Source: Flavobacteriaceae bacterium (GTDB taxonomy: Bacteria; Bacteroidota; Bacteroidia; Flavobacteriales; Flavobacteriaceae). Taken from it: a DNA stretch of 38,114 nt. Both the position numbers and the translations under genes were made by a program. The stretch spans positions 1-38,114 of the forward strand of contig JAIUMH010000012.1 in assembly GCA_022565635.1 (NCBI GenBank), read 5' to 3'. Below are positions 16,671 through 24,561 of the stretch, one piece after another (position 1 is the stretch's first letter; each line of letters starts with the position of its first letter). Under the pieces are notes generated by a model. It did not search any database and was not told the origin of the DNA. It saw only the letters and a program-made list of their open reading frames with translations.

Positions 16671-18341
16671 TTATCCTTTCCAAGTATCTCTTAAAGTTAC
16701 AGTTCTATTAAATACTTGAAGATTTGATGTAGTGTCTTGATCTACACAAAAATAGCCCTTTCTTTGAAACTGAAACTGATCTCCTGGCTTTGCTGTTGCT
16801 AGGCTAGGTTCAACATAGGCTTCAATTACTTCAAGTGAATCTGGGTTGATAAAGTTCATAAAGTCTTTTTCTTTGTCTGCGTCTGGGTCTTCAACCCTAA
16901 ATAAACGATCATACAAACGTACTTCAACTTTTTTAGCATGAGGTACAGAAACCCAATGCAAAGTTCCTTTTACTTTTCGTTTAGAAGCTTCGGTACCGCT
17001 TCCGCTTTTGCTTTCTTCATCATACGTGCAATGTACTTCTATAATATTTCCTTCATCATCTTTTATAGCCTTTTCAGCTTTGATGATATAGGCATTTTTT
17101 AAGCGTACTTCCTTGCCTAGTTTTAAACGGAAAAACTTTCTGTTAGCTTCTTCTCTAAAATCTTCTTTTTCAATGTATATTTCTCTTGAAAAAGGGACTT
17201 CACGATTTCCTCCATTTTCATCTTCTGGATTGTTTTCTGCAGTAAGCCATTCTTCTTTTCCTTCTGGGTAATTGGTAATCACCACTTTTAAAGGATCCAA
17301 AACACCCATAACACGTGGAGCTGTTTTGTTTAAATCTTCTCTAGCGCAAAATTCTAAATGAGCTACATCAATTCTATTTTCACGTTTTCCAATGCCTATT
17401 GAATCAGCAAAATTTCGAATGGAAGTGGGTGTATAACCTCTTCTTCGTAAACCAGAAATAGTTGGCATTCTGGGGTCATCCCAAGATTCTACAACGCCTT
17501 CTTCTACCAATTTAAGTAATTTTCTTTTGCTTACCACCGTGTGGCTTAGGTTTCTTCTTGCAAATTCTCGTTGTTTTGGAGGAAATTCTCCTTTTTTACA
17601 AACTTTAGAGATAAACCAATTGTAAAGTTCACGATGTGGTAAAAATTCTAAAGTACAAAAGGAATGAGATACCTGCTCAATAAAATCTGATTCACCATGC
17701 GCCCAATCGTACATAGGATATATATTCCAGTCATTATTGGTGCGGTGATGTGCTTTATGTAAGCACCTATACATAACAGGGTCACGCATTAACATATTGG
17801 GAGAAGCCATGTCAATTTTAGCTCTTAAAACATGCTCTTTTTCTTTTGTTTCACCATTTTTCATAGCTTCAAAAAGCGATAGATTTTCTTCTACACTACG
17901 GTTTCTGTACGGGCTTTCTTTTCCAGCTTCATTTGGAGTTCCTTTTTGTAGTGCTATGGTTTCAGAGTCTTGGCTATCTACATAAGCATCTCCGTTTTTT
18001 ATCATTTCTACTGCCCATTCATAGAGTTGTTGAAAATAATCTGATGCATAACATTCTTCAGCCCATTCAAAACCTAACCATTTTACATCTTCTTTAATGG
18101 CCTCTACATACCTGCTTTCTTCTTTTATAGGATTGGTGTCATCAAACCTTAAATTAACAGGTGCGTTGTATTTGAGGCCTAATCCAAAATTTAAACAGAT
18201 GGAGGAGGCGTGACCAATGTGTAAATATCCATTAGGCTCTGGCGGAAATCTAAATTTTAGCTGCTCCTTTGTATAATTGTTCTTTAAATCTTCTTCTATA
18301 ATTTGCTCAATAAAATTGAGTGATTTTTTCTCTTCTTGCAT
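16671..18341 (-). CDS. glnS: Glutamine--tRNA ligase
   Basis: This class I aminoacyl-tRNA synthetase charges tRNA-Gln with glutamine. The HIGH motif appears in PPEPNGYLHIGHAS and the KMSKS-type loop in HTVVSKRKLLKLV. NRFDDTNP-type (LRFDDTNPIKEE) and PMYDWAHGESDFIE segments follow the family. The C-terminal anticodon-binding barrels run from about residue 335 to the end. The frame is open from 18362, but ATG at 18341 (MQEEKKSLNFIEQI) is preferred: a -7 box at 18360-18367 places transcription near 18353. It has 556 residues. It stands alone upstream of ricT. Confidence 0.96.
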   Translation of the reverse strand: MQEEKKSLNFIEQIIEEDLKNNYTKEQLKFRFPPEPNGYLHIGHASSICLNFGLGLKYNAPVNLRFDDTNPIKEESRYVEAIKEDVKWLGFEWAEECYASDYFQQLYEWAVEMIKNGDAYVDSQDSETIALQKGTPNEAGKESPYRNRSVEENLSLFEAMKNGETKEKEHVLRAKIDMASPNMLMRDPVMYRCLHKAHHRTNNDWNIYPMYDWAHGESDFIEQVSHSFCTLEFLPHRELYNWFISKVCKKGEFPPKQREFARRNLSHTVVSKRKLLKLVEEGVVESWDDPRMPTISGLRRRGYTPTSIRNFADSIGIGKRENRIDVAHLEFCAREDLNKTAPRVMGVLDPLKVVITNYPEGKEEWLTAENNPEDENGGNREVPFSREIYIEKEDFREEANRKFFRLKLGKEVRLKNAYIIKAEKAIKDDEGNIIEVHCTYDEESKSGSGTEASKRKVKGTLHWVSVPHAKKVEVRLYDRLFRVEDPDADKEKDFMNFINPDSLEVIEAYVEPSLATAKPGDQFQFQRKGYFCVDQDTTSNLQVFNRTVTLRDTWKG

Positions 18342-18359
18342 TTGCTTATATTTCTGATG

Positions 18360-18367
18360 CAAAAATA
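18360..18367 (-). promoter_or_regulatory. -7 box for glnS
   Basis: The minus strand reads TATTTTTG, a full match to TAnnTTTG. It implies transcription from about 18353 and a 12-base leader to the ATG at 18341, which decides the start. Confidence 0.5.
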
Positions 18368-18540
18368 CACATTAGAATCTATTCGCGCATAGATTTTTCA
18401 ATTGCTATTAAAAGTTGTTTGTAGGAAATGATTATAACGTATGTCAGCCTTCTCTAATTAATGTTTTCTTTAAAAGAATTTCAGTTATTTTATTTCGAAA
18501 AAAATATCCTCCATTCAAACTTAAATTTACAAAAACCAAG

Positions 18541-18548
18541 TATATTTG
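18541..18548 (+). promoter_or_regulatory. -7 box for the small lipoprotein gene
   Basis: TATATTTG matches TAnnTTTG, giving a start near 18555 and a leader of about 20 bases before ATG 18576. It rules against starting translation at 18546. Confidence 0.5.
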
Positions 18549-18575
18549 CTCTTTAATTTTAAAAACACACATACC

Positions 18576-19073
18576 ATGAAAAAAATAATTGCTTTGGTAA
18601 TAGTAATGACTTTAGGTTTTAGTTTTCAATCTTGTCAAGAAGAAGCTAAAAAGGATGATAAGGAAAAAGTAAGCAAAGAGTCTTCTTCTAATGAAGTAGA
18701 AGCTTTGCAAAAGGAGTTTAATACTTTAATGAAAGAGAGTGTTAAGGCGCACGATGAGGTGATGCCAAAAATGGGAACTATTAATGAGCATATAGCCAAG
18801 TTAGAAGAACTTCAAAATGAAGTTGATGAGGAAAAAATAGAAGTAGTGGTAGAAGACTTGAAAAAAGGTCATGATATGATGATGAGCTGGATGAAAGGTT
18901 TTGGAAATGACTTTTCTAGAGAAGAGATTAACCAAGGTATTCAAGAAAACGACCTAACAGTTTTAAAGTCTAAGGTAGATTTGGTTGAAAAACATCATCA
19001 ATCTGCTTTAGAAATGAAACAGCAAATCAAAAATAGTTTAGAGGCCTCAGAACAACTATTAAGTAATTACTAG
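18576..19073 (+). CDS. Small coiled-coil lipoprotein
   Basis: A lipoprotein of 165 residues with signal MKKIIALVIVMTLGFSFQSC and Cys20 lipidated. The mature part is highly charged (EEAKKDDKEKVSKESSS) and then almost entirely helical, with VKAHDEVMPKMGTINEHIAK and LKKGHDMMMSWMKGFG. HDEVM.KMG segments occur in a family of flavobacterial lipoproteins sometimes labelled 'viral A-type inclusion protein' because of their coiled coils; no biochemical function is known. The frame is open from 18546, but ATG 18576 gives the lipoprotein signal. A strong terminator follows. Confidence 0.8.
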   Translation: MKKIIALVIVMTLGFSFQSCQEEAKKDDKEKVSKESSSNEVEALQKEFNTLMKESVKAHDEVMPKMGTINEHIAKLEELQNEVDEEKIEVVVEDLKKGHDMMMSWMKGFGNDFSREEINQGIQENDLTVLKSKVDLVEKHHQSALEMKQQIKNSLEASEQLLSNY

Positions 19074-19090
19074 TTTGTTGAATGATGTTT

Positions 19091-19126
19091 AAAAAGCTCA
19101 AAACATGAAAAGTTTTGAGCTTTTTT
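19091..19126 (+). terminator. Terminator after the small lipoprotein gene
   Basis: A 14-bp stem (AAAAAGCTCAAAAC at 19091-19104, GTTTTGAGCTTTTT at 19112-19125) encloses a 7-base loop and ends in six T. The A-run on the left would let it work on both strands. Confidence 0.88.
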
Positions 19127-19400
19127 AATTTTTATACCAATTTAACTACCAAATGACGCTATTTTGCCCATCCATTTTTTTTATGTTTTCTAGCACAAAA
19201 TTTCTTCCTCAATAGCTATCTGGAGTACATTTTAAGTCGCTACATATGCTATGTGCTCACCGCTCAATTTGAATTATATTTTCTTTTTGCAATGAAATAA
19301 AAAGGAAACTTGACTCGACCGTAGGATGGAAATATAGTTTTGTTGTGGTTGTTTCAGGTAAGCAAGGCTAGCGTTTTAGAAACCGATTTATTTTGTTTGT
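19127..19400. other. Intergenic spacer upstream of prfC
   Basis: About 270 bases with no open reading frame, repeat or strong hairpin that I can see. Nothing recognisable is present before the prfC promoter. Confidence 0.5.
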
Positions 19401-19434
19401 TTTGAGGTTAAATTATCATTAAATACTACATTTG
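19401..19434 (+). promoter_or_regulatory. prfC promoter giving a leaderless mRNA
   Basis: TTTG at 19401-19404 and TACATTTG at 19427-19434 are separated by 22 bases and fit the Bacteroidota -33/-7 pattern. Transcription should begin about 6-7 bases after the -7 box, which is the ATG itself at 19440, so the mRNA would have essentially no 5' leader. Confidence 0.6.
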
Positions 19435-19439
19435 CAAAC

Positions 19440-21026
19440 ATGAAATTGAATCAAGAAATCAACCGTAGAAGAACCTTTGGCATTATATCTCACCCAGATG
19501 CCGGTAAAACAACACTTACAGAAAAACTCCTTTTGTTTGGTGGAGCTATTCAAGAGGCTGGTGCTGTAAAAAACAACAAAATAAAAAAAGGCGCTACTAG
19601 TGACTTTATGGAAATAGAGCGCCAGCGGGGTATTTCTGTTGCTACCTCAGTGCTTGGTTTTGAGTACAAAGAAATTAAAATTAATATTTTAGATACACCT
19701 GGGCATAAGGATTTTGCAGAAGACACCTTTAGAACCCTAACTGCCGTTGATAGCGTGATTGTAGTTATTGATGTGGCAAAAGGGGTAGAGGAGCAAACAG
19801 AAAAACTGGTGGAGGTTTGTAGAATGCGAAAAATACCTATGATTGTTTTTATCAATAAACTTGACCGTGAAGGAAAAGATGCATTTGAGTTGCTTGATGA
19901 AATTGAACAAAAACTCAATCTTCATGTTACTCCTTTAAGCTTTCCAATTGGCATGGGGTACGATTTTAAAGGGATTTATAATATATGGGAGAAAAACGTT
20001 AATCTATTTACAGGAGACCCTAGAAAAGATATTGAAGAAACCATAGAAATAAGTAACTTAGAAAGTGAAGAATTAGACGAATTAATTGGAAGCAATGCTG
20101 CTGATACATTACGTGAAGAGTTAGAATTAGCTCAAGGTGTATATCCAGATTTTAACCGAGAGCATTACGTTAATGGGGATTTACAACCTGTCTTTTTTGG
20201 TTCTGCTTTAAATAATTTTGGGGTAAGAGAATTACTAGACTGTTTTGTGGAAATAGCACCTTCGCCACTTCCAAAAATGAGTGATACGCGTGAGGTTAAA
20301 CCAACCGAAGATGAGTTTACAGGTTTTGTGTTTAAAATTCACGCCAATATGGATCCAAAACATAGAGACCGATTGGCTTTTGTAAAAATTGTTTCTGGTA
20401 AATTTGAAAGAAATAAACCTTACCTGCATGTTAGGCATGGAAAAAATCTCAAGTTTTCTAGTCCAAATGCATTTTTTGCAGAGAAAAAACAAATTGTAGA
20501 TGAAATGTTTCCTGGAGATATTGTTGGTTTACACGACACAGGAAACTTTAAAATTGGTGATACTTTAACGCAAGGCGAAGAGTTAAATTACCGAGGTATA
20601 CCTAATTTTTCTCCAGAACATTTTAGGTATATCAACAACGCAGACCCAATGAAATCTAAACAGCTCAACAAAGGAATTTCTCAATTAATGGATGAAGGGG
20701 TTGCTCAGCTTTTTACCCTGGACCTTAACGGGAGAAAGATTATAGGAACGGTTGGAGCTTTACAGTACGAAGTAATTCAATATCGATTAGAACATGAATA
20801 TGGTGCCAAATGTTCATACGAAAACATCAATGTACATAAAGCTTGCTGGATTGAAGCTGAAGATGAGAAAAATGAAGAATTTAAAGAATTTAAACGTGTA
20901 AAAGCTAAATATTTAGCCAGAGATAAACAAAATCAAATGGTTTTTCTTGCTGATTCACCTTTTTCATTGCAAATGACACAACAAAAGTATCCAAGTATTA
21001 AGTTTCATTTTACTTCAGAATTTTAG
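19440..21026 (+). CDS. prfC: Peptide chain release factor 3
   Basis: RF3 is a translational GTPase that removes RF1/RF2 from the ribosome after peptide release. The G domain is at the N-terminus: G1 in SHPDAGKTTLTEKLL, G3 in DTPGHKDF and G4 in NKLDREG. The switch segment GATSDFMEIERQRGISVATS is typical of RF3. The C-terminal domains contain GFVFKIHANMDPKHRDR and VGALQYEVIQYRLEHEYG. The length of 528 residues matches the family. ATG at 19440 lies almost on the predicted transcription start. A terminator follows at 21052. Confidence 0.97.
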   Translation: MKLNQEINRRRTFGIISHPDAGKTTLTEKLLLFGGAIQEAGAVKNNKIKKGATSDFMEIERQRGISVATSVLGFEYKEIKINILDTPGHKDFAEDTFRTLTAVDSVIVVIDVAKGVEEQTEKLVEVCRMRKIPMIVFINKLDREGKDAFELLDEIEQKLNLHVTPLSFPIGMGYDFKGIYNIWEKNVNLFTGDPRKDIEETIEISNLESEELDELIGSNAADTLREELELAQGVYPDFNREHYVNGDLQPVFFGSALNNFGVRELLDCFVEIAPSPLPKMSDTREVKPTEDEFTGFVFKIHANMDPKHRDRLAFVKIVSGKFERNKPYLHVRHGKNLKFSSPNAFFAEKKQIVDEMFPGDIVGLHDTGNFKIGDTLTQGEELNYRGIPNFSPEHFRYINNADPMKSKQLNKGISQLMDEGVAQLFTLDLNGRKIIGTVGALQYEVIQYRLEHEYGAKCSYENINVHKACWIEAEDEKNEEFKEFKRVKAKYLARDKQNQMVFLADSPFSLQMTQQKYPSIKFHFTSEF

Positions 21027-21051
21027 TTTTAAACAATTTTGAAAATATAAA

Positions 21052-21083
21052 AATAGCCGTTTCAGAAGTATGAAACGGCTATT
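21052..21083. terminator. Terminator between prfC and the CBS gene
   Basis: A perfect 12-bp stem (AATAGCCGTTTC at 21052-21063, GAAACGGCTATT at 21072-21083) encloses an 8-base loop between convergent genes. The T-run on the plus strand is short (ATTGTATTT); on the minus strand TTTTTATATTTTC follows. Confidence 0.75.
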
Positions 21084-21113
21084 GTATTTGGATTAAGTAA
21101 ATTTCTTTACTGA

Positions 21114-21533
21114 TTAATATTGGCTAACCAAATACTTAATGATATCTGTAGTGGTTACAATCCCCACTAATTTATTGTCTTCAACAACGGGTAAAGCGTG
21201 AAATTCTGCTGAGGTAAAAATTTCAGCCACATCTTTAATATTGTCTTCAGCATCTACAGTCTTTACATTACTTGTCATCACTTGCTCAAGTGTAAACATA
21301 TCATAAACCGTAGTTTCAACACTATCGCCACTTTCATCCGTAGCATCTGCAAATGAAATTCGAAGCAAATCCGTATAACTTAACATTCCCACAATTTTAT
21401 CCCCAGAAACTACTGGTAAATGTCTAATTTTGTGTTTCTTAAAAAGTGATTCAGCTTTAGTTAAACTGTCATTCAAATTCAACTTCACTAAGTTGTCGGT
21501 CATTATTTTGGAAACTGCTACTCGTTGCTTCAT
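21114..21533 (-). CDS. Two-CBS-domain protein
   Basis: A 139-residue protein that is simply a pair of CBS motifs, a module that binds adenosine nucleotides and usually regulates a partner. The first repeat includes VSKIMTDNLVKLN and IRHLPVVSGDKIVGMLSYTDLL. The second includes VMTSNVKTVDAEDNI and FHALPVVEDNKLVGIVTTTDIIKYL. There is no catalytic or membrane part. It is convergent with prfC and divergent from mvaS. The partner is unknown. Confidence 0.92.
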   Translation of the reverse strand: MKQRVAVSKIMTDNLVKLNLNDSLTKAESLFKKHKIRHLPVVSGDKIVGMLSYTDLLRISFADATDESGDSVETTVYDMFTLEQVMTSNVKTVDAEDNIKDVAEIFTSAEFHALPVVEDNKLVGIVTTTDIIKYLVSQY

Positions 21534-21706
21534 GATATTTATGTTTTAAATTATACAACAAAGATGAACATACAAGAAGGATAATAAAATGACATCTATC
21601 AGATTATCAGTACATGGTATTTGTTTTTTGTTTATTGTTAAATTCAGTCGTTTTTATTGCGAATAAAATAAAAATTATTATTTATGTTAATATTATAATT
21701 ATATTA

Positions 21707-21738
21707 TTGGGTAGATAGCTGAATATTTTTCAAATTTG
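21707..21738 (+). promoter_or_regulatory. Candidate mvaS promoter
   Basis: TTG at 21707-21709 and CAAATTTG at 21731-21738 are 21 bases apart. The -7 box has one mismatch to TAnnTTTG (C for T). The predicted start near 21745 leaves a leader of about 7 bases before ATG 21752. Confidence 0.4.
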
Positions 21739-21751
21739 CTTAAAAAAGCTT

Positions 21752-23101
21752 ATGAAAGTAGGAATATCTAGTATTCATTTTGATGTCCCAAAAATTTATC
21801 TCCCCATTGAAGAGTTGGCTCAACATAGAAATATTGAATCAGCCAAGCTTAATAAAGGTCTTGGTTTAGAACGAATGACTTTTCCAGATGTTCATCAAGA
21901 TATAATTTGCTTTGCCGCTAATGCTGTAATTCAATTGTTAGAAACCGAAGGACTAGAACCTTCAATGATTGATCGAATTTATTTTGGTACAGAAAGCGCT
22001 TTAGATAGTTCAAAACCTATGGCAAGTTACCTGTTGCCTATTTTAGCACAGCATTTTAATAATCAAAATCCCAATTGTGATGTGGTAGATTTTACTTTTG
22101 CTTGTATAGGAGGGGTAGATGCTTTTCAAAATTGTTTAGATTATGTGCGTTTACGTCCAGAAAAAAAATGCATTGTAGTTTGTTCTGATTTTGCGAAGTA
22201 TGATTTATCTTCTCCTGGCGAATATACCCAAGGGGCTGGAGCCATAGCTATGCTTATTGAAGCACAGCCAAAACTTTTAAGTTTTTCTCTTGAAACTGGA
22301 ATTTCAAGTCGAGGGGTATTTGATTTTTTTAAACCTAAGCGAAGTTTTCAAAAGCGTCAAATTCTAAATTCAAATGTAGAAGCAGACCATTTCAGTCACT
22401 ATGAAGAAGAACTTTTAATTGCTCGAGAACAACCTGTTTTTGATGGTCAATACTCCAATCAGTCTTACCTAGAACGTGTTCAAGAAGCTTATTTCGATTT
22501 CAAAAAGCAAAAGGAAACGGACTCCCCATGTTATGCTAAATGGGAGCTTATCTTGATGCATTTGCCTTATTGCTTCCAGGCTAGGCGCATGTTTTGGCAG
22601 ATCATTGCTTCAGAAGAACCAGATTTAAAATCTTCCTTTGAAGGAGCTTCGGATGCTGAAAAATGGAAAGCCTTTAGCAAGTCTGATGCTTATAAAAAAA
22701 TAGTTCAACAAAAAATATATCCTTCTGAAGTGGCTTCTGGAAAAGTAGGTAATATTTATACGGGGTCTATCTTTTTAGGATTGCTTTCTGCATTGTATTA
22801 TTCAGCAAAAGAAAATAGCGATTTAACAGCTAAGACTTTAGGATTTATGGCTTATGGAAGTGGCGCAAAAGCTAAAGTTTTTGAGGCTGAAGTTCAAGCT
22901 GAATGGAAAGAGCAAATTCTAAAATCAAAACTTTTTGAAACTTTAGATCAAGCTCAGCCTATTTCTTTTGAAACCTATGAAAAACTGTATTTGAAGAAGC
23001 AATTAAATTCAGTAGTATCACCCAAAAATGAAATTCAACTTCAACGTGTTGAAAAGGAAAAACCTGAAAGCTATGGGGCAAGGTATTATAAGTGGGTTTA
23101 G
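21752..23101 (+). CDS. mvaS: Hydroxymethylglutaryl-CoA synthase
   Basis: It condenses acetyl-CoA with acetoacetyl-CoA to HMG-CoA, the committed entry to the mevalonate route to isoprenoids. Catalytic residues are Glu81 (YFGTESALD), Cys118 (FTFACIGGVDAF) and His270 (LMHLPYC). SGKVGNIYTGSIFLGLLSAL and FMAYGSGAKAKVFE are the conserved C-terminal segments. It has 449 residues, longer than the roughly 390 of Gram-positive MvaS and like other Bacteroidota forms. It is convergent with the gene for GGGP synthase, another isoprenoid enzyme. Confidence 0.95.
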   Translation: MKVGISSIHFDVPKIYLPIEELAQHRNIESAKLNKGLGLERMTFPDVHQDIICFAANAVIQLLETEGLEPSMIDRIYFGTESALDSSKPMASYLLPILAQHFNNQNPNCDVVDFTFACIGGVDAFQNCLDYVRLRPEKKCIVVCSDFAKYDLSSPGEYTQGAGAIAMLIEAQPKLLSFSLETGISSRGVFDFFKPKRSFQKRQILNSNVEADHFSHYEEELLIAREQPVFDGQYSNQSYLERVQEAYFDFKKQKETDSPCYAKWELILMHLPYCFQARRMFWQIIASEEPDLKSSFEGASDAEKWKAFSKSDAYKKIVQQKIYPSEVASGKVGNIYTGSIFLGLLSALYYSAKENSDLTAKTLGFMAYGSGAKAKVFEAEVQAEWKEQILKSKLFETLDQAQPISFETYEKLYLKKQLNSVVSPKNEIQLQRVEKEKPESYGARYYKWV

Positions 23102-23160
23102 AGTAAAAATCAAGATTTGAATAAGGATAAAAAAGCCGACTCTAATATTGTGATGGCTTG

Positions 23161-23886
23161 CTAAGGTCTTATAAAAAATTCCTTTTTCTCTAAAGCATTT
23201 CCTATAACAAGCATTTTTGCACCGGCATGAAAGGCTTGTTGCATGGCTTTTGAATTTTTTATGCCACCACCTACTATAATTGGAATATCTAAGTGATTGG
23301 CTAAAGTAGTGATGATTTTTTCAGAAACAGGTAGTTTTGCACCGCTTCCAGCTTCTAAATAAACACACTGATGGCCCAGGTATTGACTAGCCAATGCAGT
23401 ATGTAGAATTAACTCCAAATCATTGGGATTTAATGCCTTGGTTTGACTTGTTTTTTCAACAGAAGTTGTTTTGCCGCCATCAATCAAAATATAGCCTACA
23501 GGAATAATTTCTAAAGTTGTATTTTTTAAATACGGCACTGCTTTTATTTGTTGCTTAATTAAGTATTCTGGATTATCCCCTGAAATTAGTTGTAAAAACA
23601 ATAATGCATCAGCTTCTGAACAGATTTGTGAATAATCGCCTGGAAATAATACAATGGGTAATTGGGTATATAATTTAAGTTGCCTCACTAATTTTTGAGT
23701 AGCTCCTTTTTTTACCTGGCTTCCACCAACAAAAATGCTTGAAGCATGAAATGGAAGTTTTGCTAGAAAACTTTCAGTTTCTCTTAAATCAAAACAGTCT
23801 GGGTCTATTAAAACAGATGTTAGTGGGCTACTATTGCTGGTAAGCAAGCTTGTGAATTTTGTTTTATTGGTGGTTTCTTTTTTCAT
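23161..23886 (-). CDS. Geranylgeranylglyceryl phosphate synthase (GGGP synthase)
   Basis: This TIM-barrel prenyltransferase of the PcrB/GGGPS family attaches a long prenyl group to sn-glycerol-1-phosphate, forming an ether bond as in archaeal lipids. Recognisable parts are LIDPDCFD (phosphate/magnesium site), FVGGSQVKKGAT, PVGYILIDGG, YLEAGSGAKLPV and PIIVGGGIKNS. Several Bacteroidota carry such enzymes, but the lipid made is not well defined. ATG at 23886 (MKKETTNKTKF, 241 residues) is preferred; an in-frame start at 23919 would deepen the overlap with the upstream phosphopantetheinyl transferase gene. The overlap is 23 bases as annotated. Confidence 0.9.
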   Translation of the reverse strand: MKKETTNKTKFTSLLTSNSSPLTSVLIDPDCFDLRETESFLAKLPFHASSIFVGGSQVKKGATQKLVRQLKLYTQLPIVLFPGDYSQICSEADALLFLQLISGDNPEYLIKQQIKAVPYLKNTTLEIIPVGYILIDGGKTTSVEKTSQTKALNPNDLELILHTALASQYLGHQCVYLEAGSGAKLPVSEKIITTLANHLDIPIIVGGGIKNSKAMQQAFHAGAKMLVIGNALEKKEFFIRP

Positions 23887-24508
23887 TTTCAGTGGCATAA
23901 ACGCAGATGTAATTTTCAAACTCCAAAAAACTTAAGTCGTAAAAACTTTTGCTTCCTTGGCTAGTAACACTTGCAGTTGTAGTGTTTTCAGAAAGATTAA
24001 AATCGGTAACAAATATATCATGCAAAAACAAAAGCCCCTGTTTTCCATAAAGTTTATAAAGTGATTCTTTGGCTCCCCAAACAATAGTCAATTTTTTGAT
24101 TAAATCATTGCCTTCTAATGCGGTATATTCTTCAATAGGTGTAAATTTAGGAGCAATCTTCATAATTTTATCACGCTGTTTTTCAATATCAATACCCACT
24201 TTAACATTGCTTACAATTACAGCTGTAAATTCAAACGAATGGGTGATAGAAATTTCTGTGCCATCTTTTAAATGGGGTTTTCCGTGTTCGTTGTAGTAGA
24301 GGTCATGATCTTTATAGCCCAAGTGCTTCAGTAGGTGACGGATGCTTAGGAAACCTTTCTGGTGTACTTCAGATTTCATTTTTGCTAAGCGTTCTGCAGA
24401 ATTTTGGTTTAATTCAACTCCTTCAGAAAGCGTGGCCACTGATTCTTCTATTTTCCAAATCAGCACTTTAGTATGTTGGTCAATTGTTATCTTTTTATAA
24501 ACAGGCAT
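23864..24508 (-). CDS. 4'-phosphopantetheinyl transferase, Sfp type
   Basis: It moves 4'-phosphopantetheine from CoA to a serine of acyl or peptidyl carrier proteins. The two signature motifs are present: VGIDIEKQRDKI (the magnesium-binding Asp and Glu) and WGAKESLYKLYG. GKPHLKDGTEISITHSFEF is the family's substrate-binding segment. The length of 214 residues is normal for the Sfp/Gsp group. Its 3' end overlaps the GGGP synthase gene, so they are co-transcribed. It is divergent from ahcY, with a promoter at 24547-24554. Confidence 0.93.
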   Translation of the reverse strand: MPVYKKITIDQHTKVLIWKIEESVATLSEGVELNQNSAERLAKMKSEVHQKGFLSIRHLLKHLGYKDHDLYYNEHGKPHLKDGTEISITHSFEFTAVIVSNVKVGIDIEKQRDKIMKIAPKFTPIEEYTALEGNDLIKKLTIVWGAKESLYKLYGKQGLLFLHDIFVTDFNLSENTTTASVTSQGSKSFYDLSFLEFENYICVYATENEKRNHQ

Positions 24509-24528
24509 TCCATTTTTGCTAATATGAT

Positions 24529-24536
24529 TACTTTTG
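24529..24536 (+). promoter_or_regulatory. -7 box for ahcY
   Basis: TACTTTTG matches TAnnTTTG. It implies a start near 24543 and a 19-base leader before ATG 24562. It lies within 20 bases of the opposing -7 box at 24547, so the two divergent promoters overlap. Confidence 0.45.
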
Positions 24537-24546
24537 CATTTTTAAA

Positions 24547-24554
24547 CAAATATA
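24547..24554 (-). promoter_or_regulatory. -7 box for the phosphopantetheinyl transferase operon
   Basis: The minus strand reads TATATTTG, a full match to TAnnTTTG, with a second match (TAGATTTG) directly upstream at 24555-24562. The inferred start near 24540 leaves about 32 bases before the ATG at 24508. Confidence 0.45.
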
Positions 24555-24561
24555 CAAATCT

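Noticed and set aside
23133-23159. AAGCC/GGCTT hairpin between mvaS and the GGGP synthase gene as a terminator
   Set aside because: The stem is only 5 bp with a 17-base loop and lacks a T-run on either strand.
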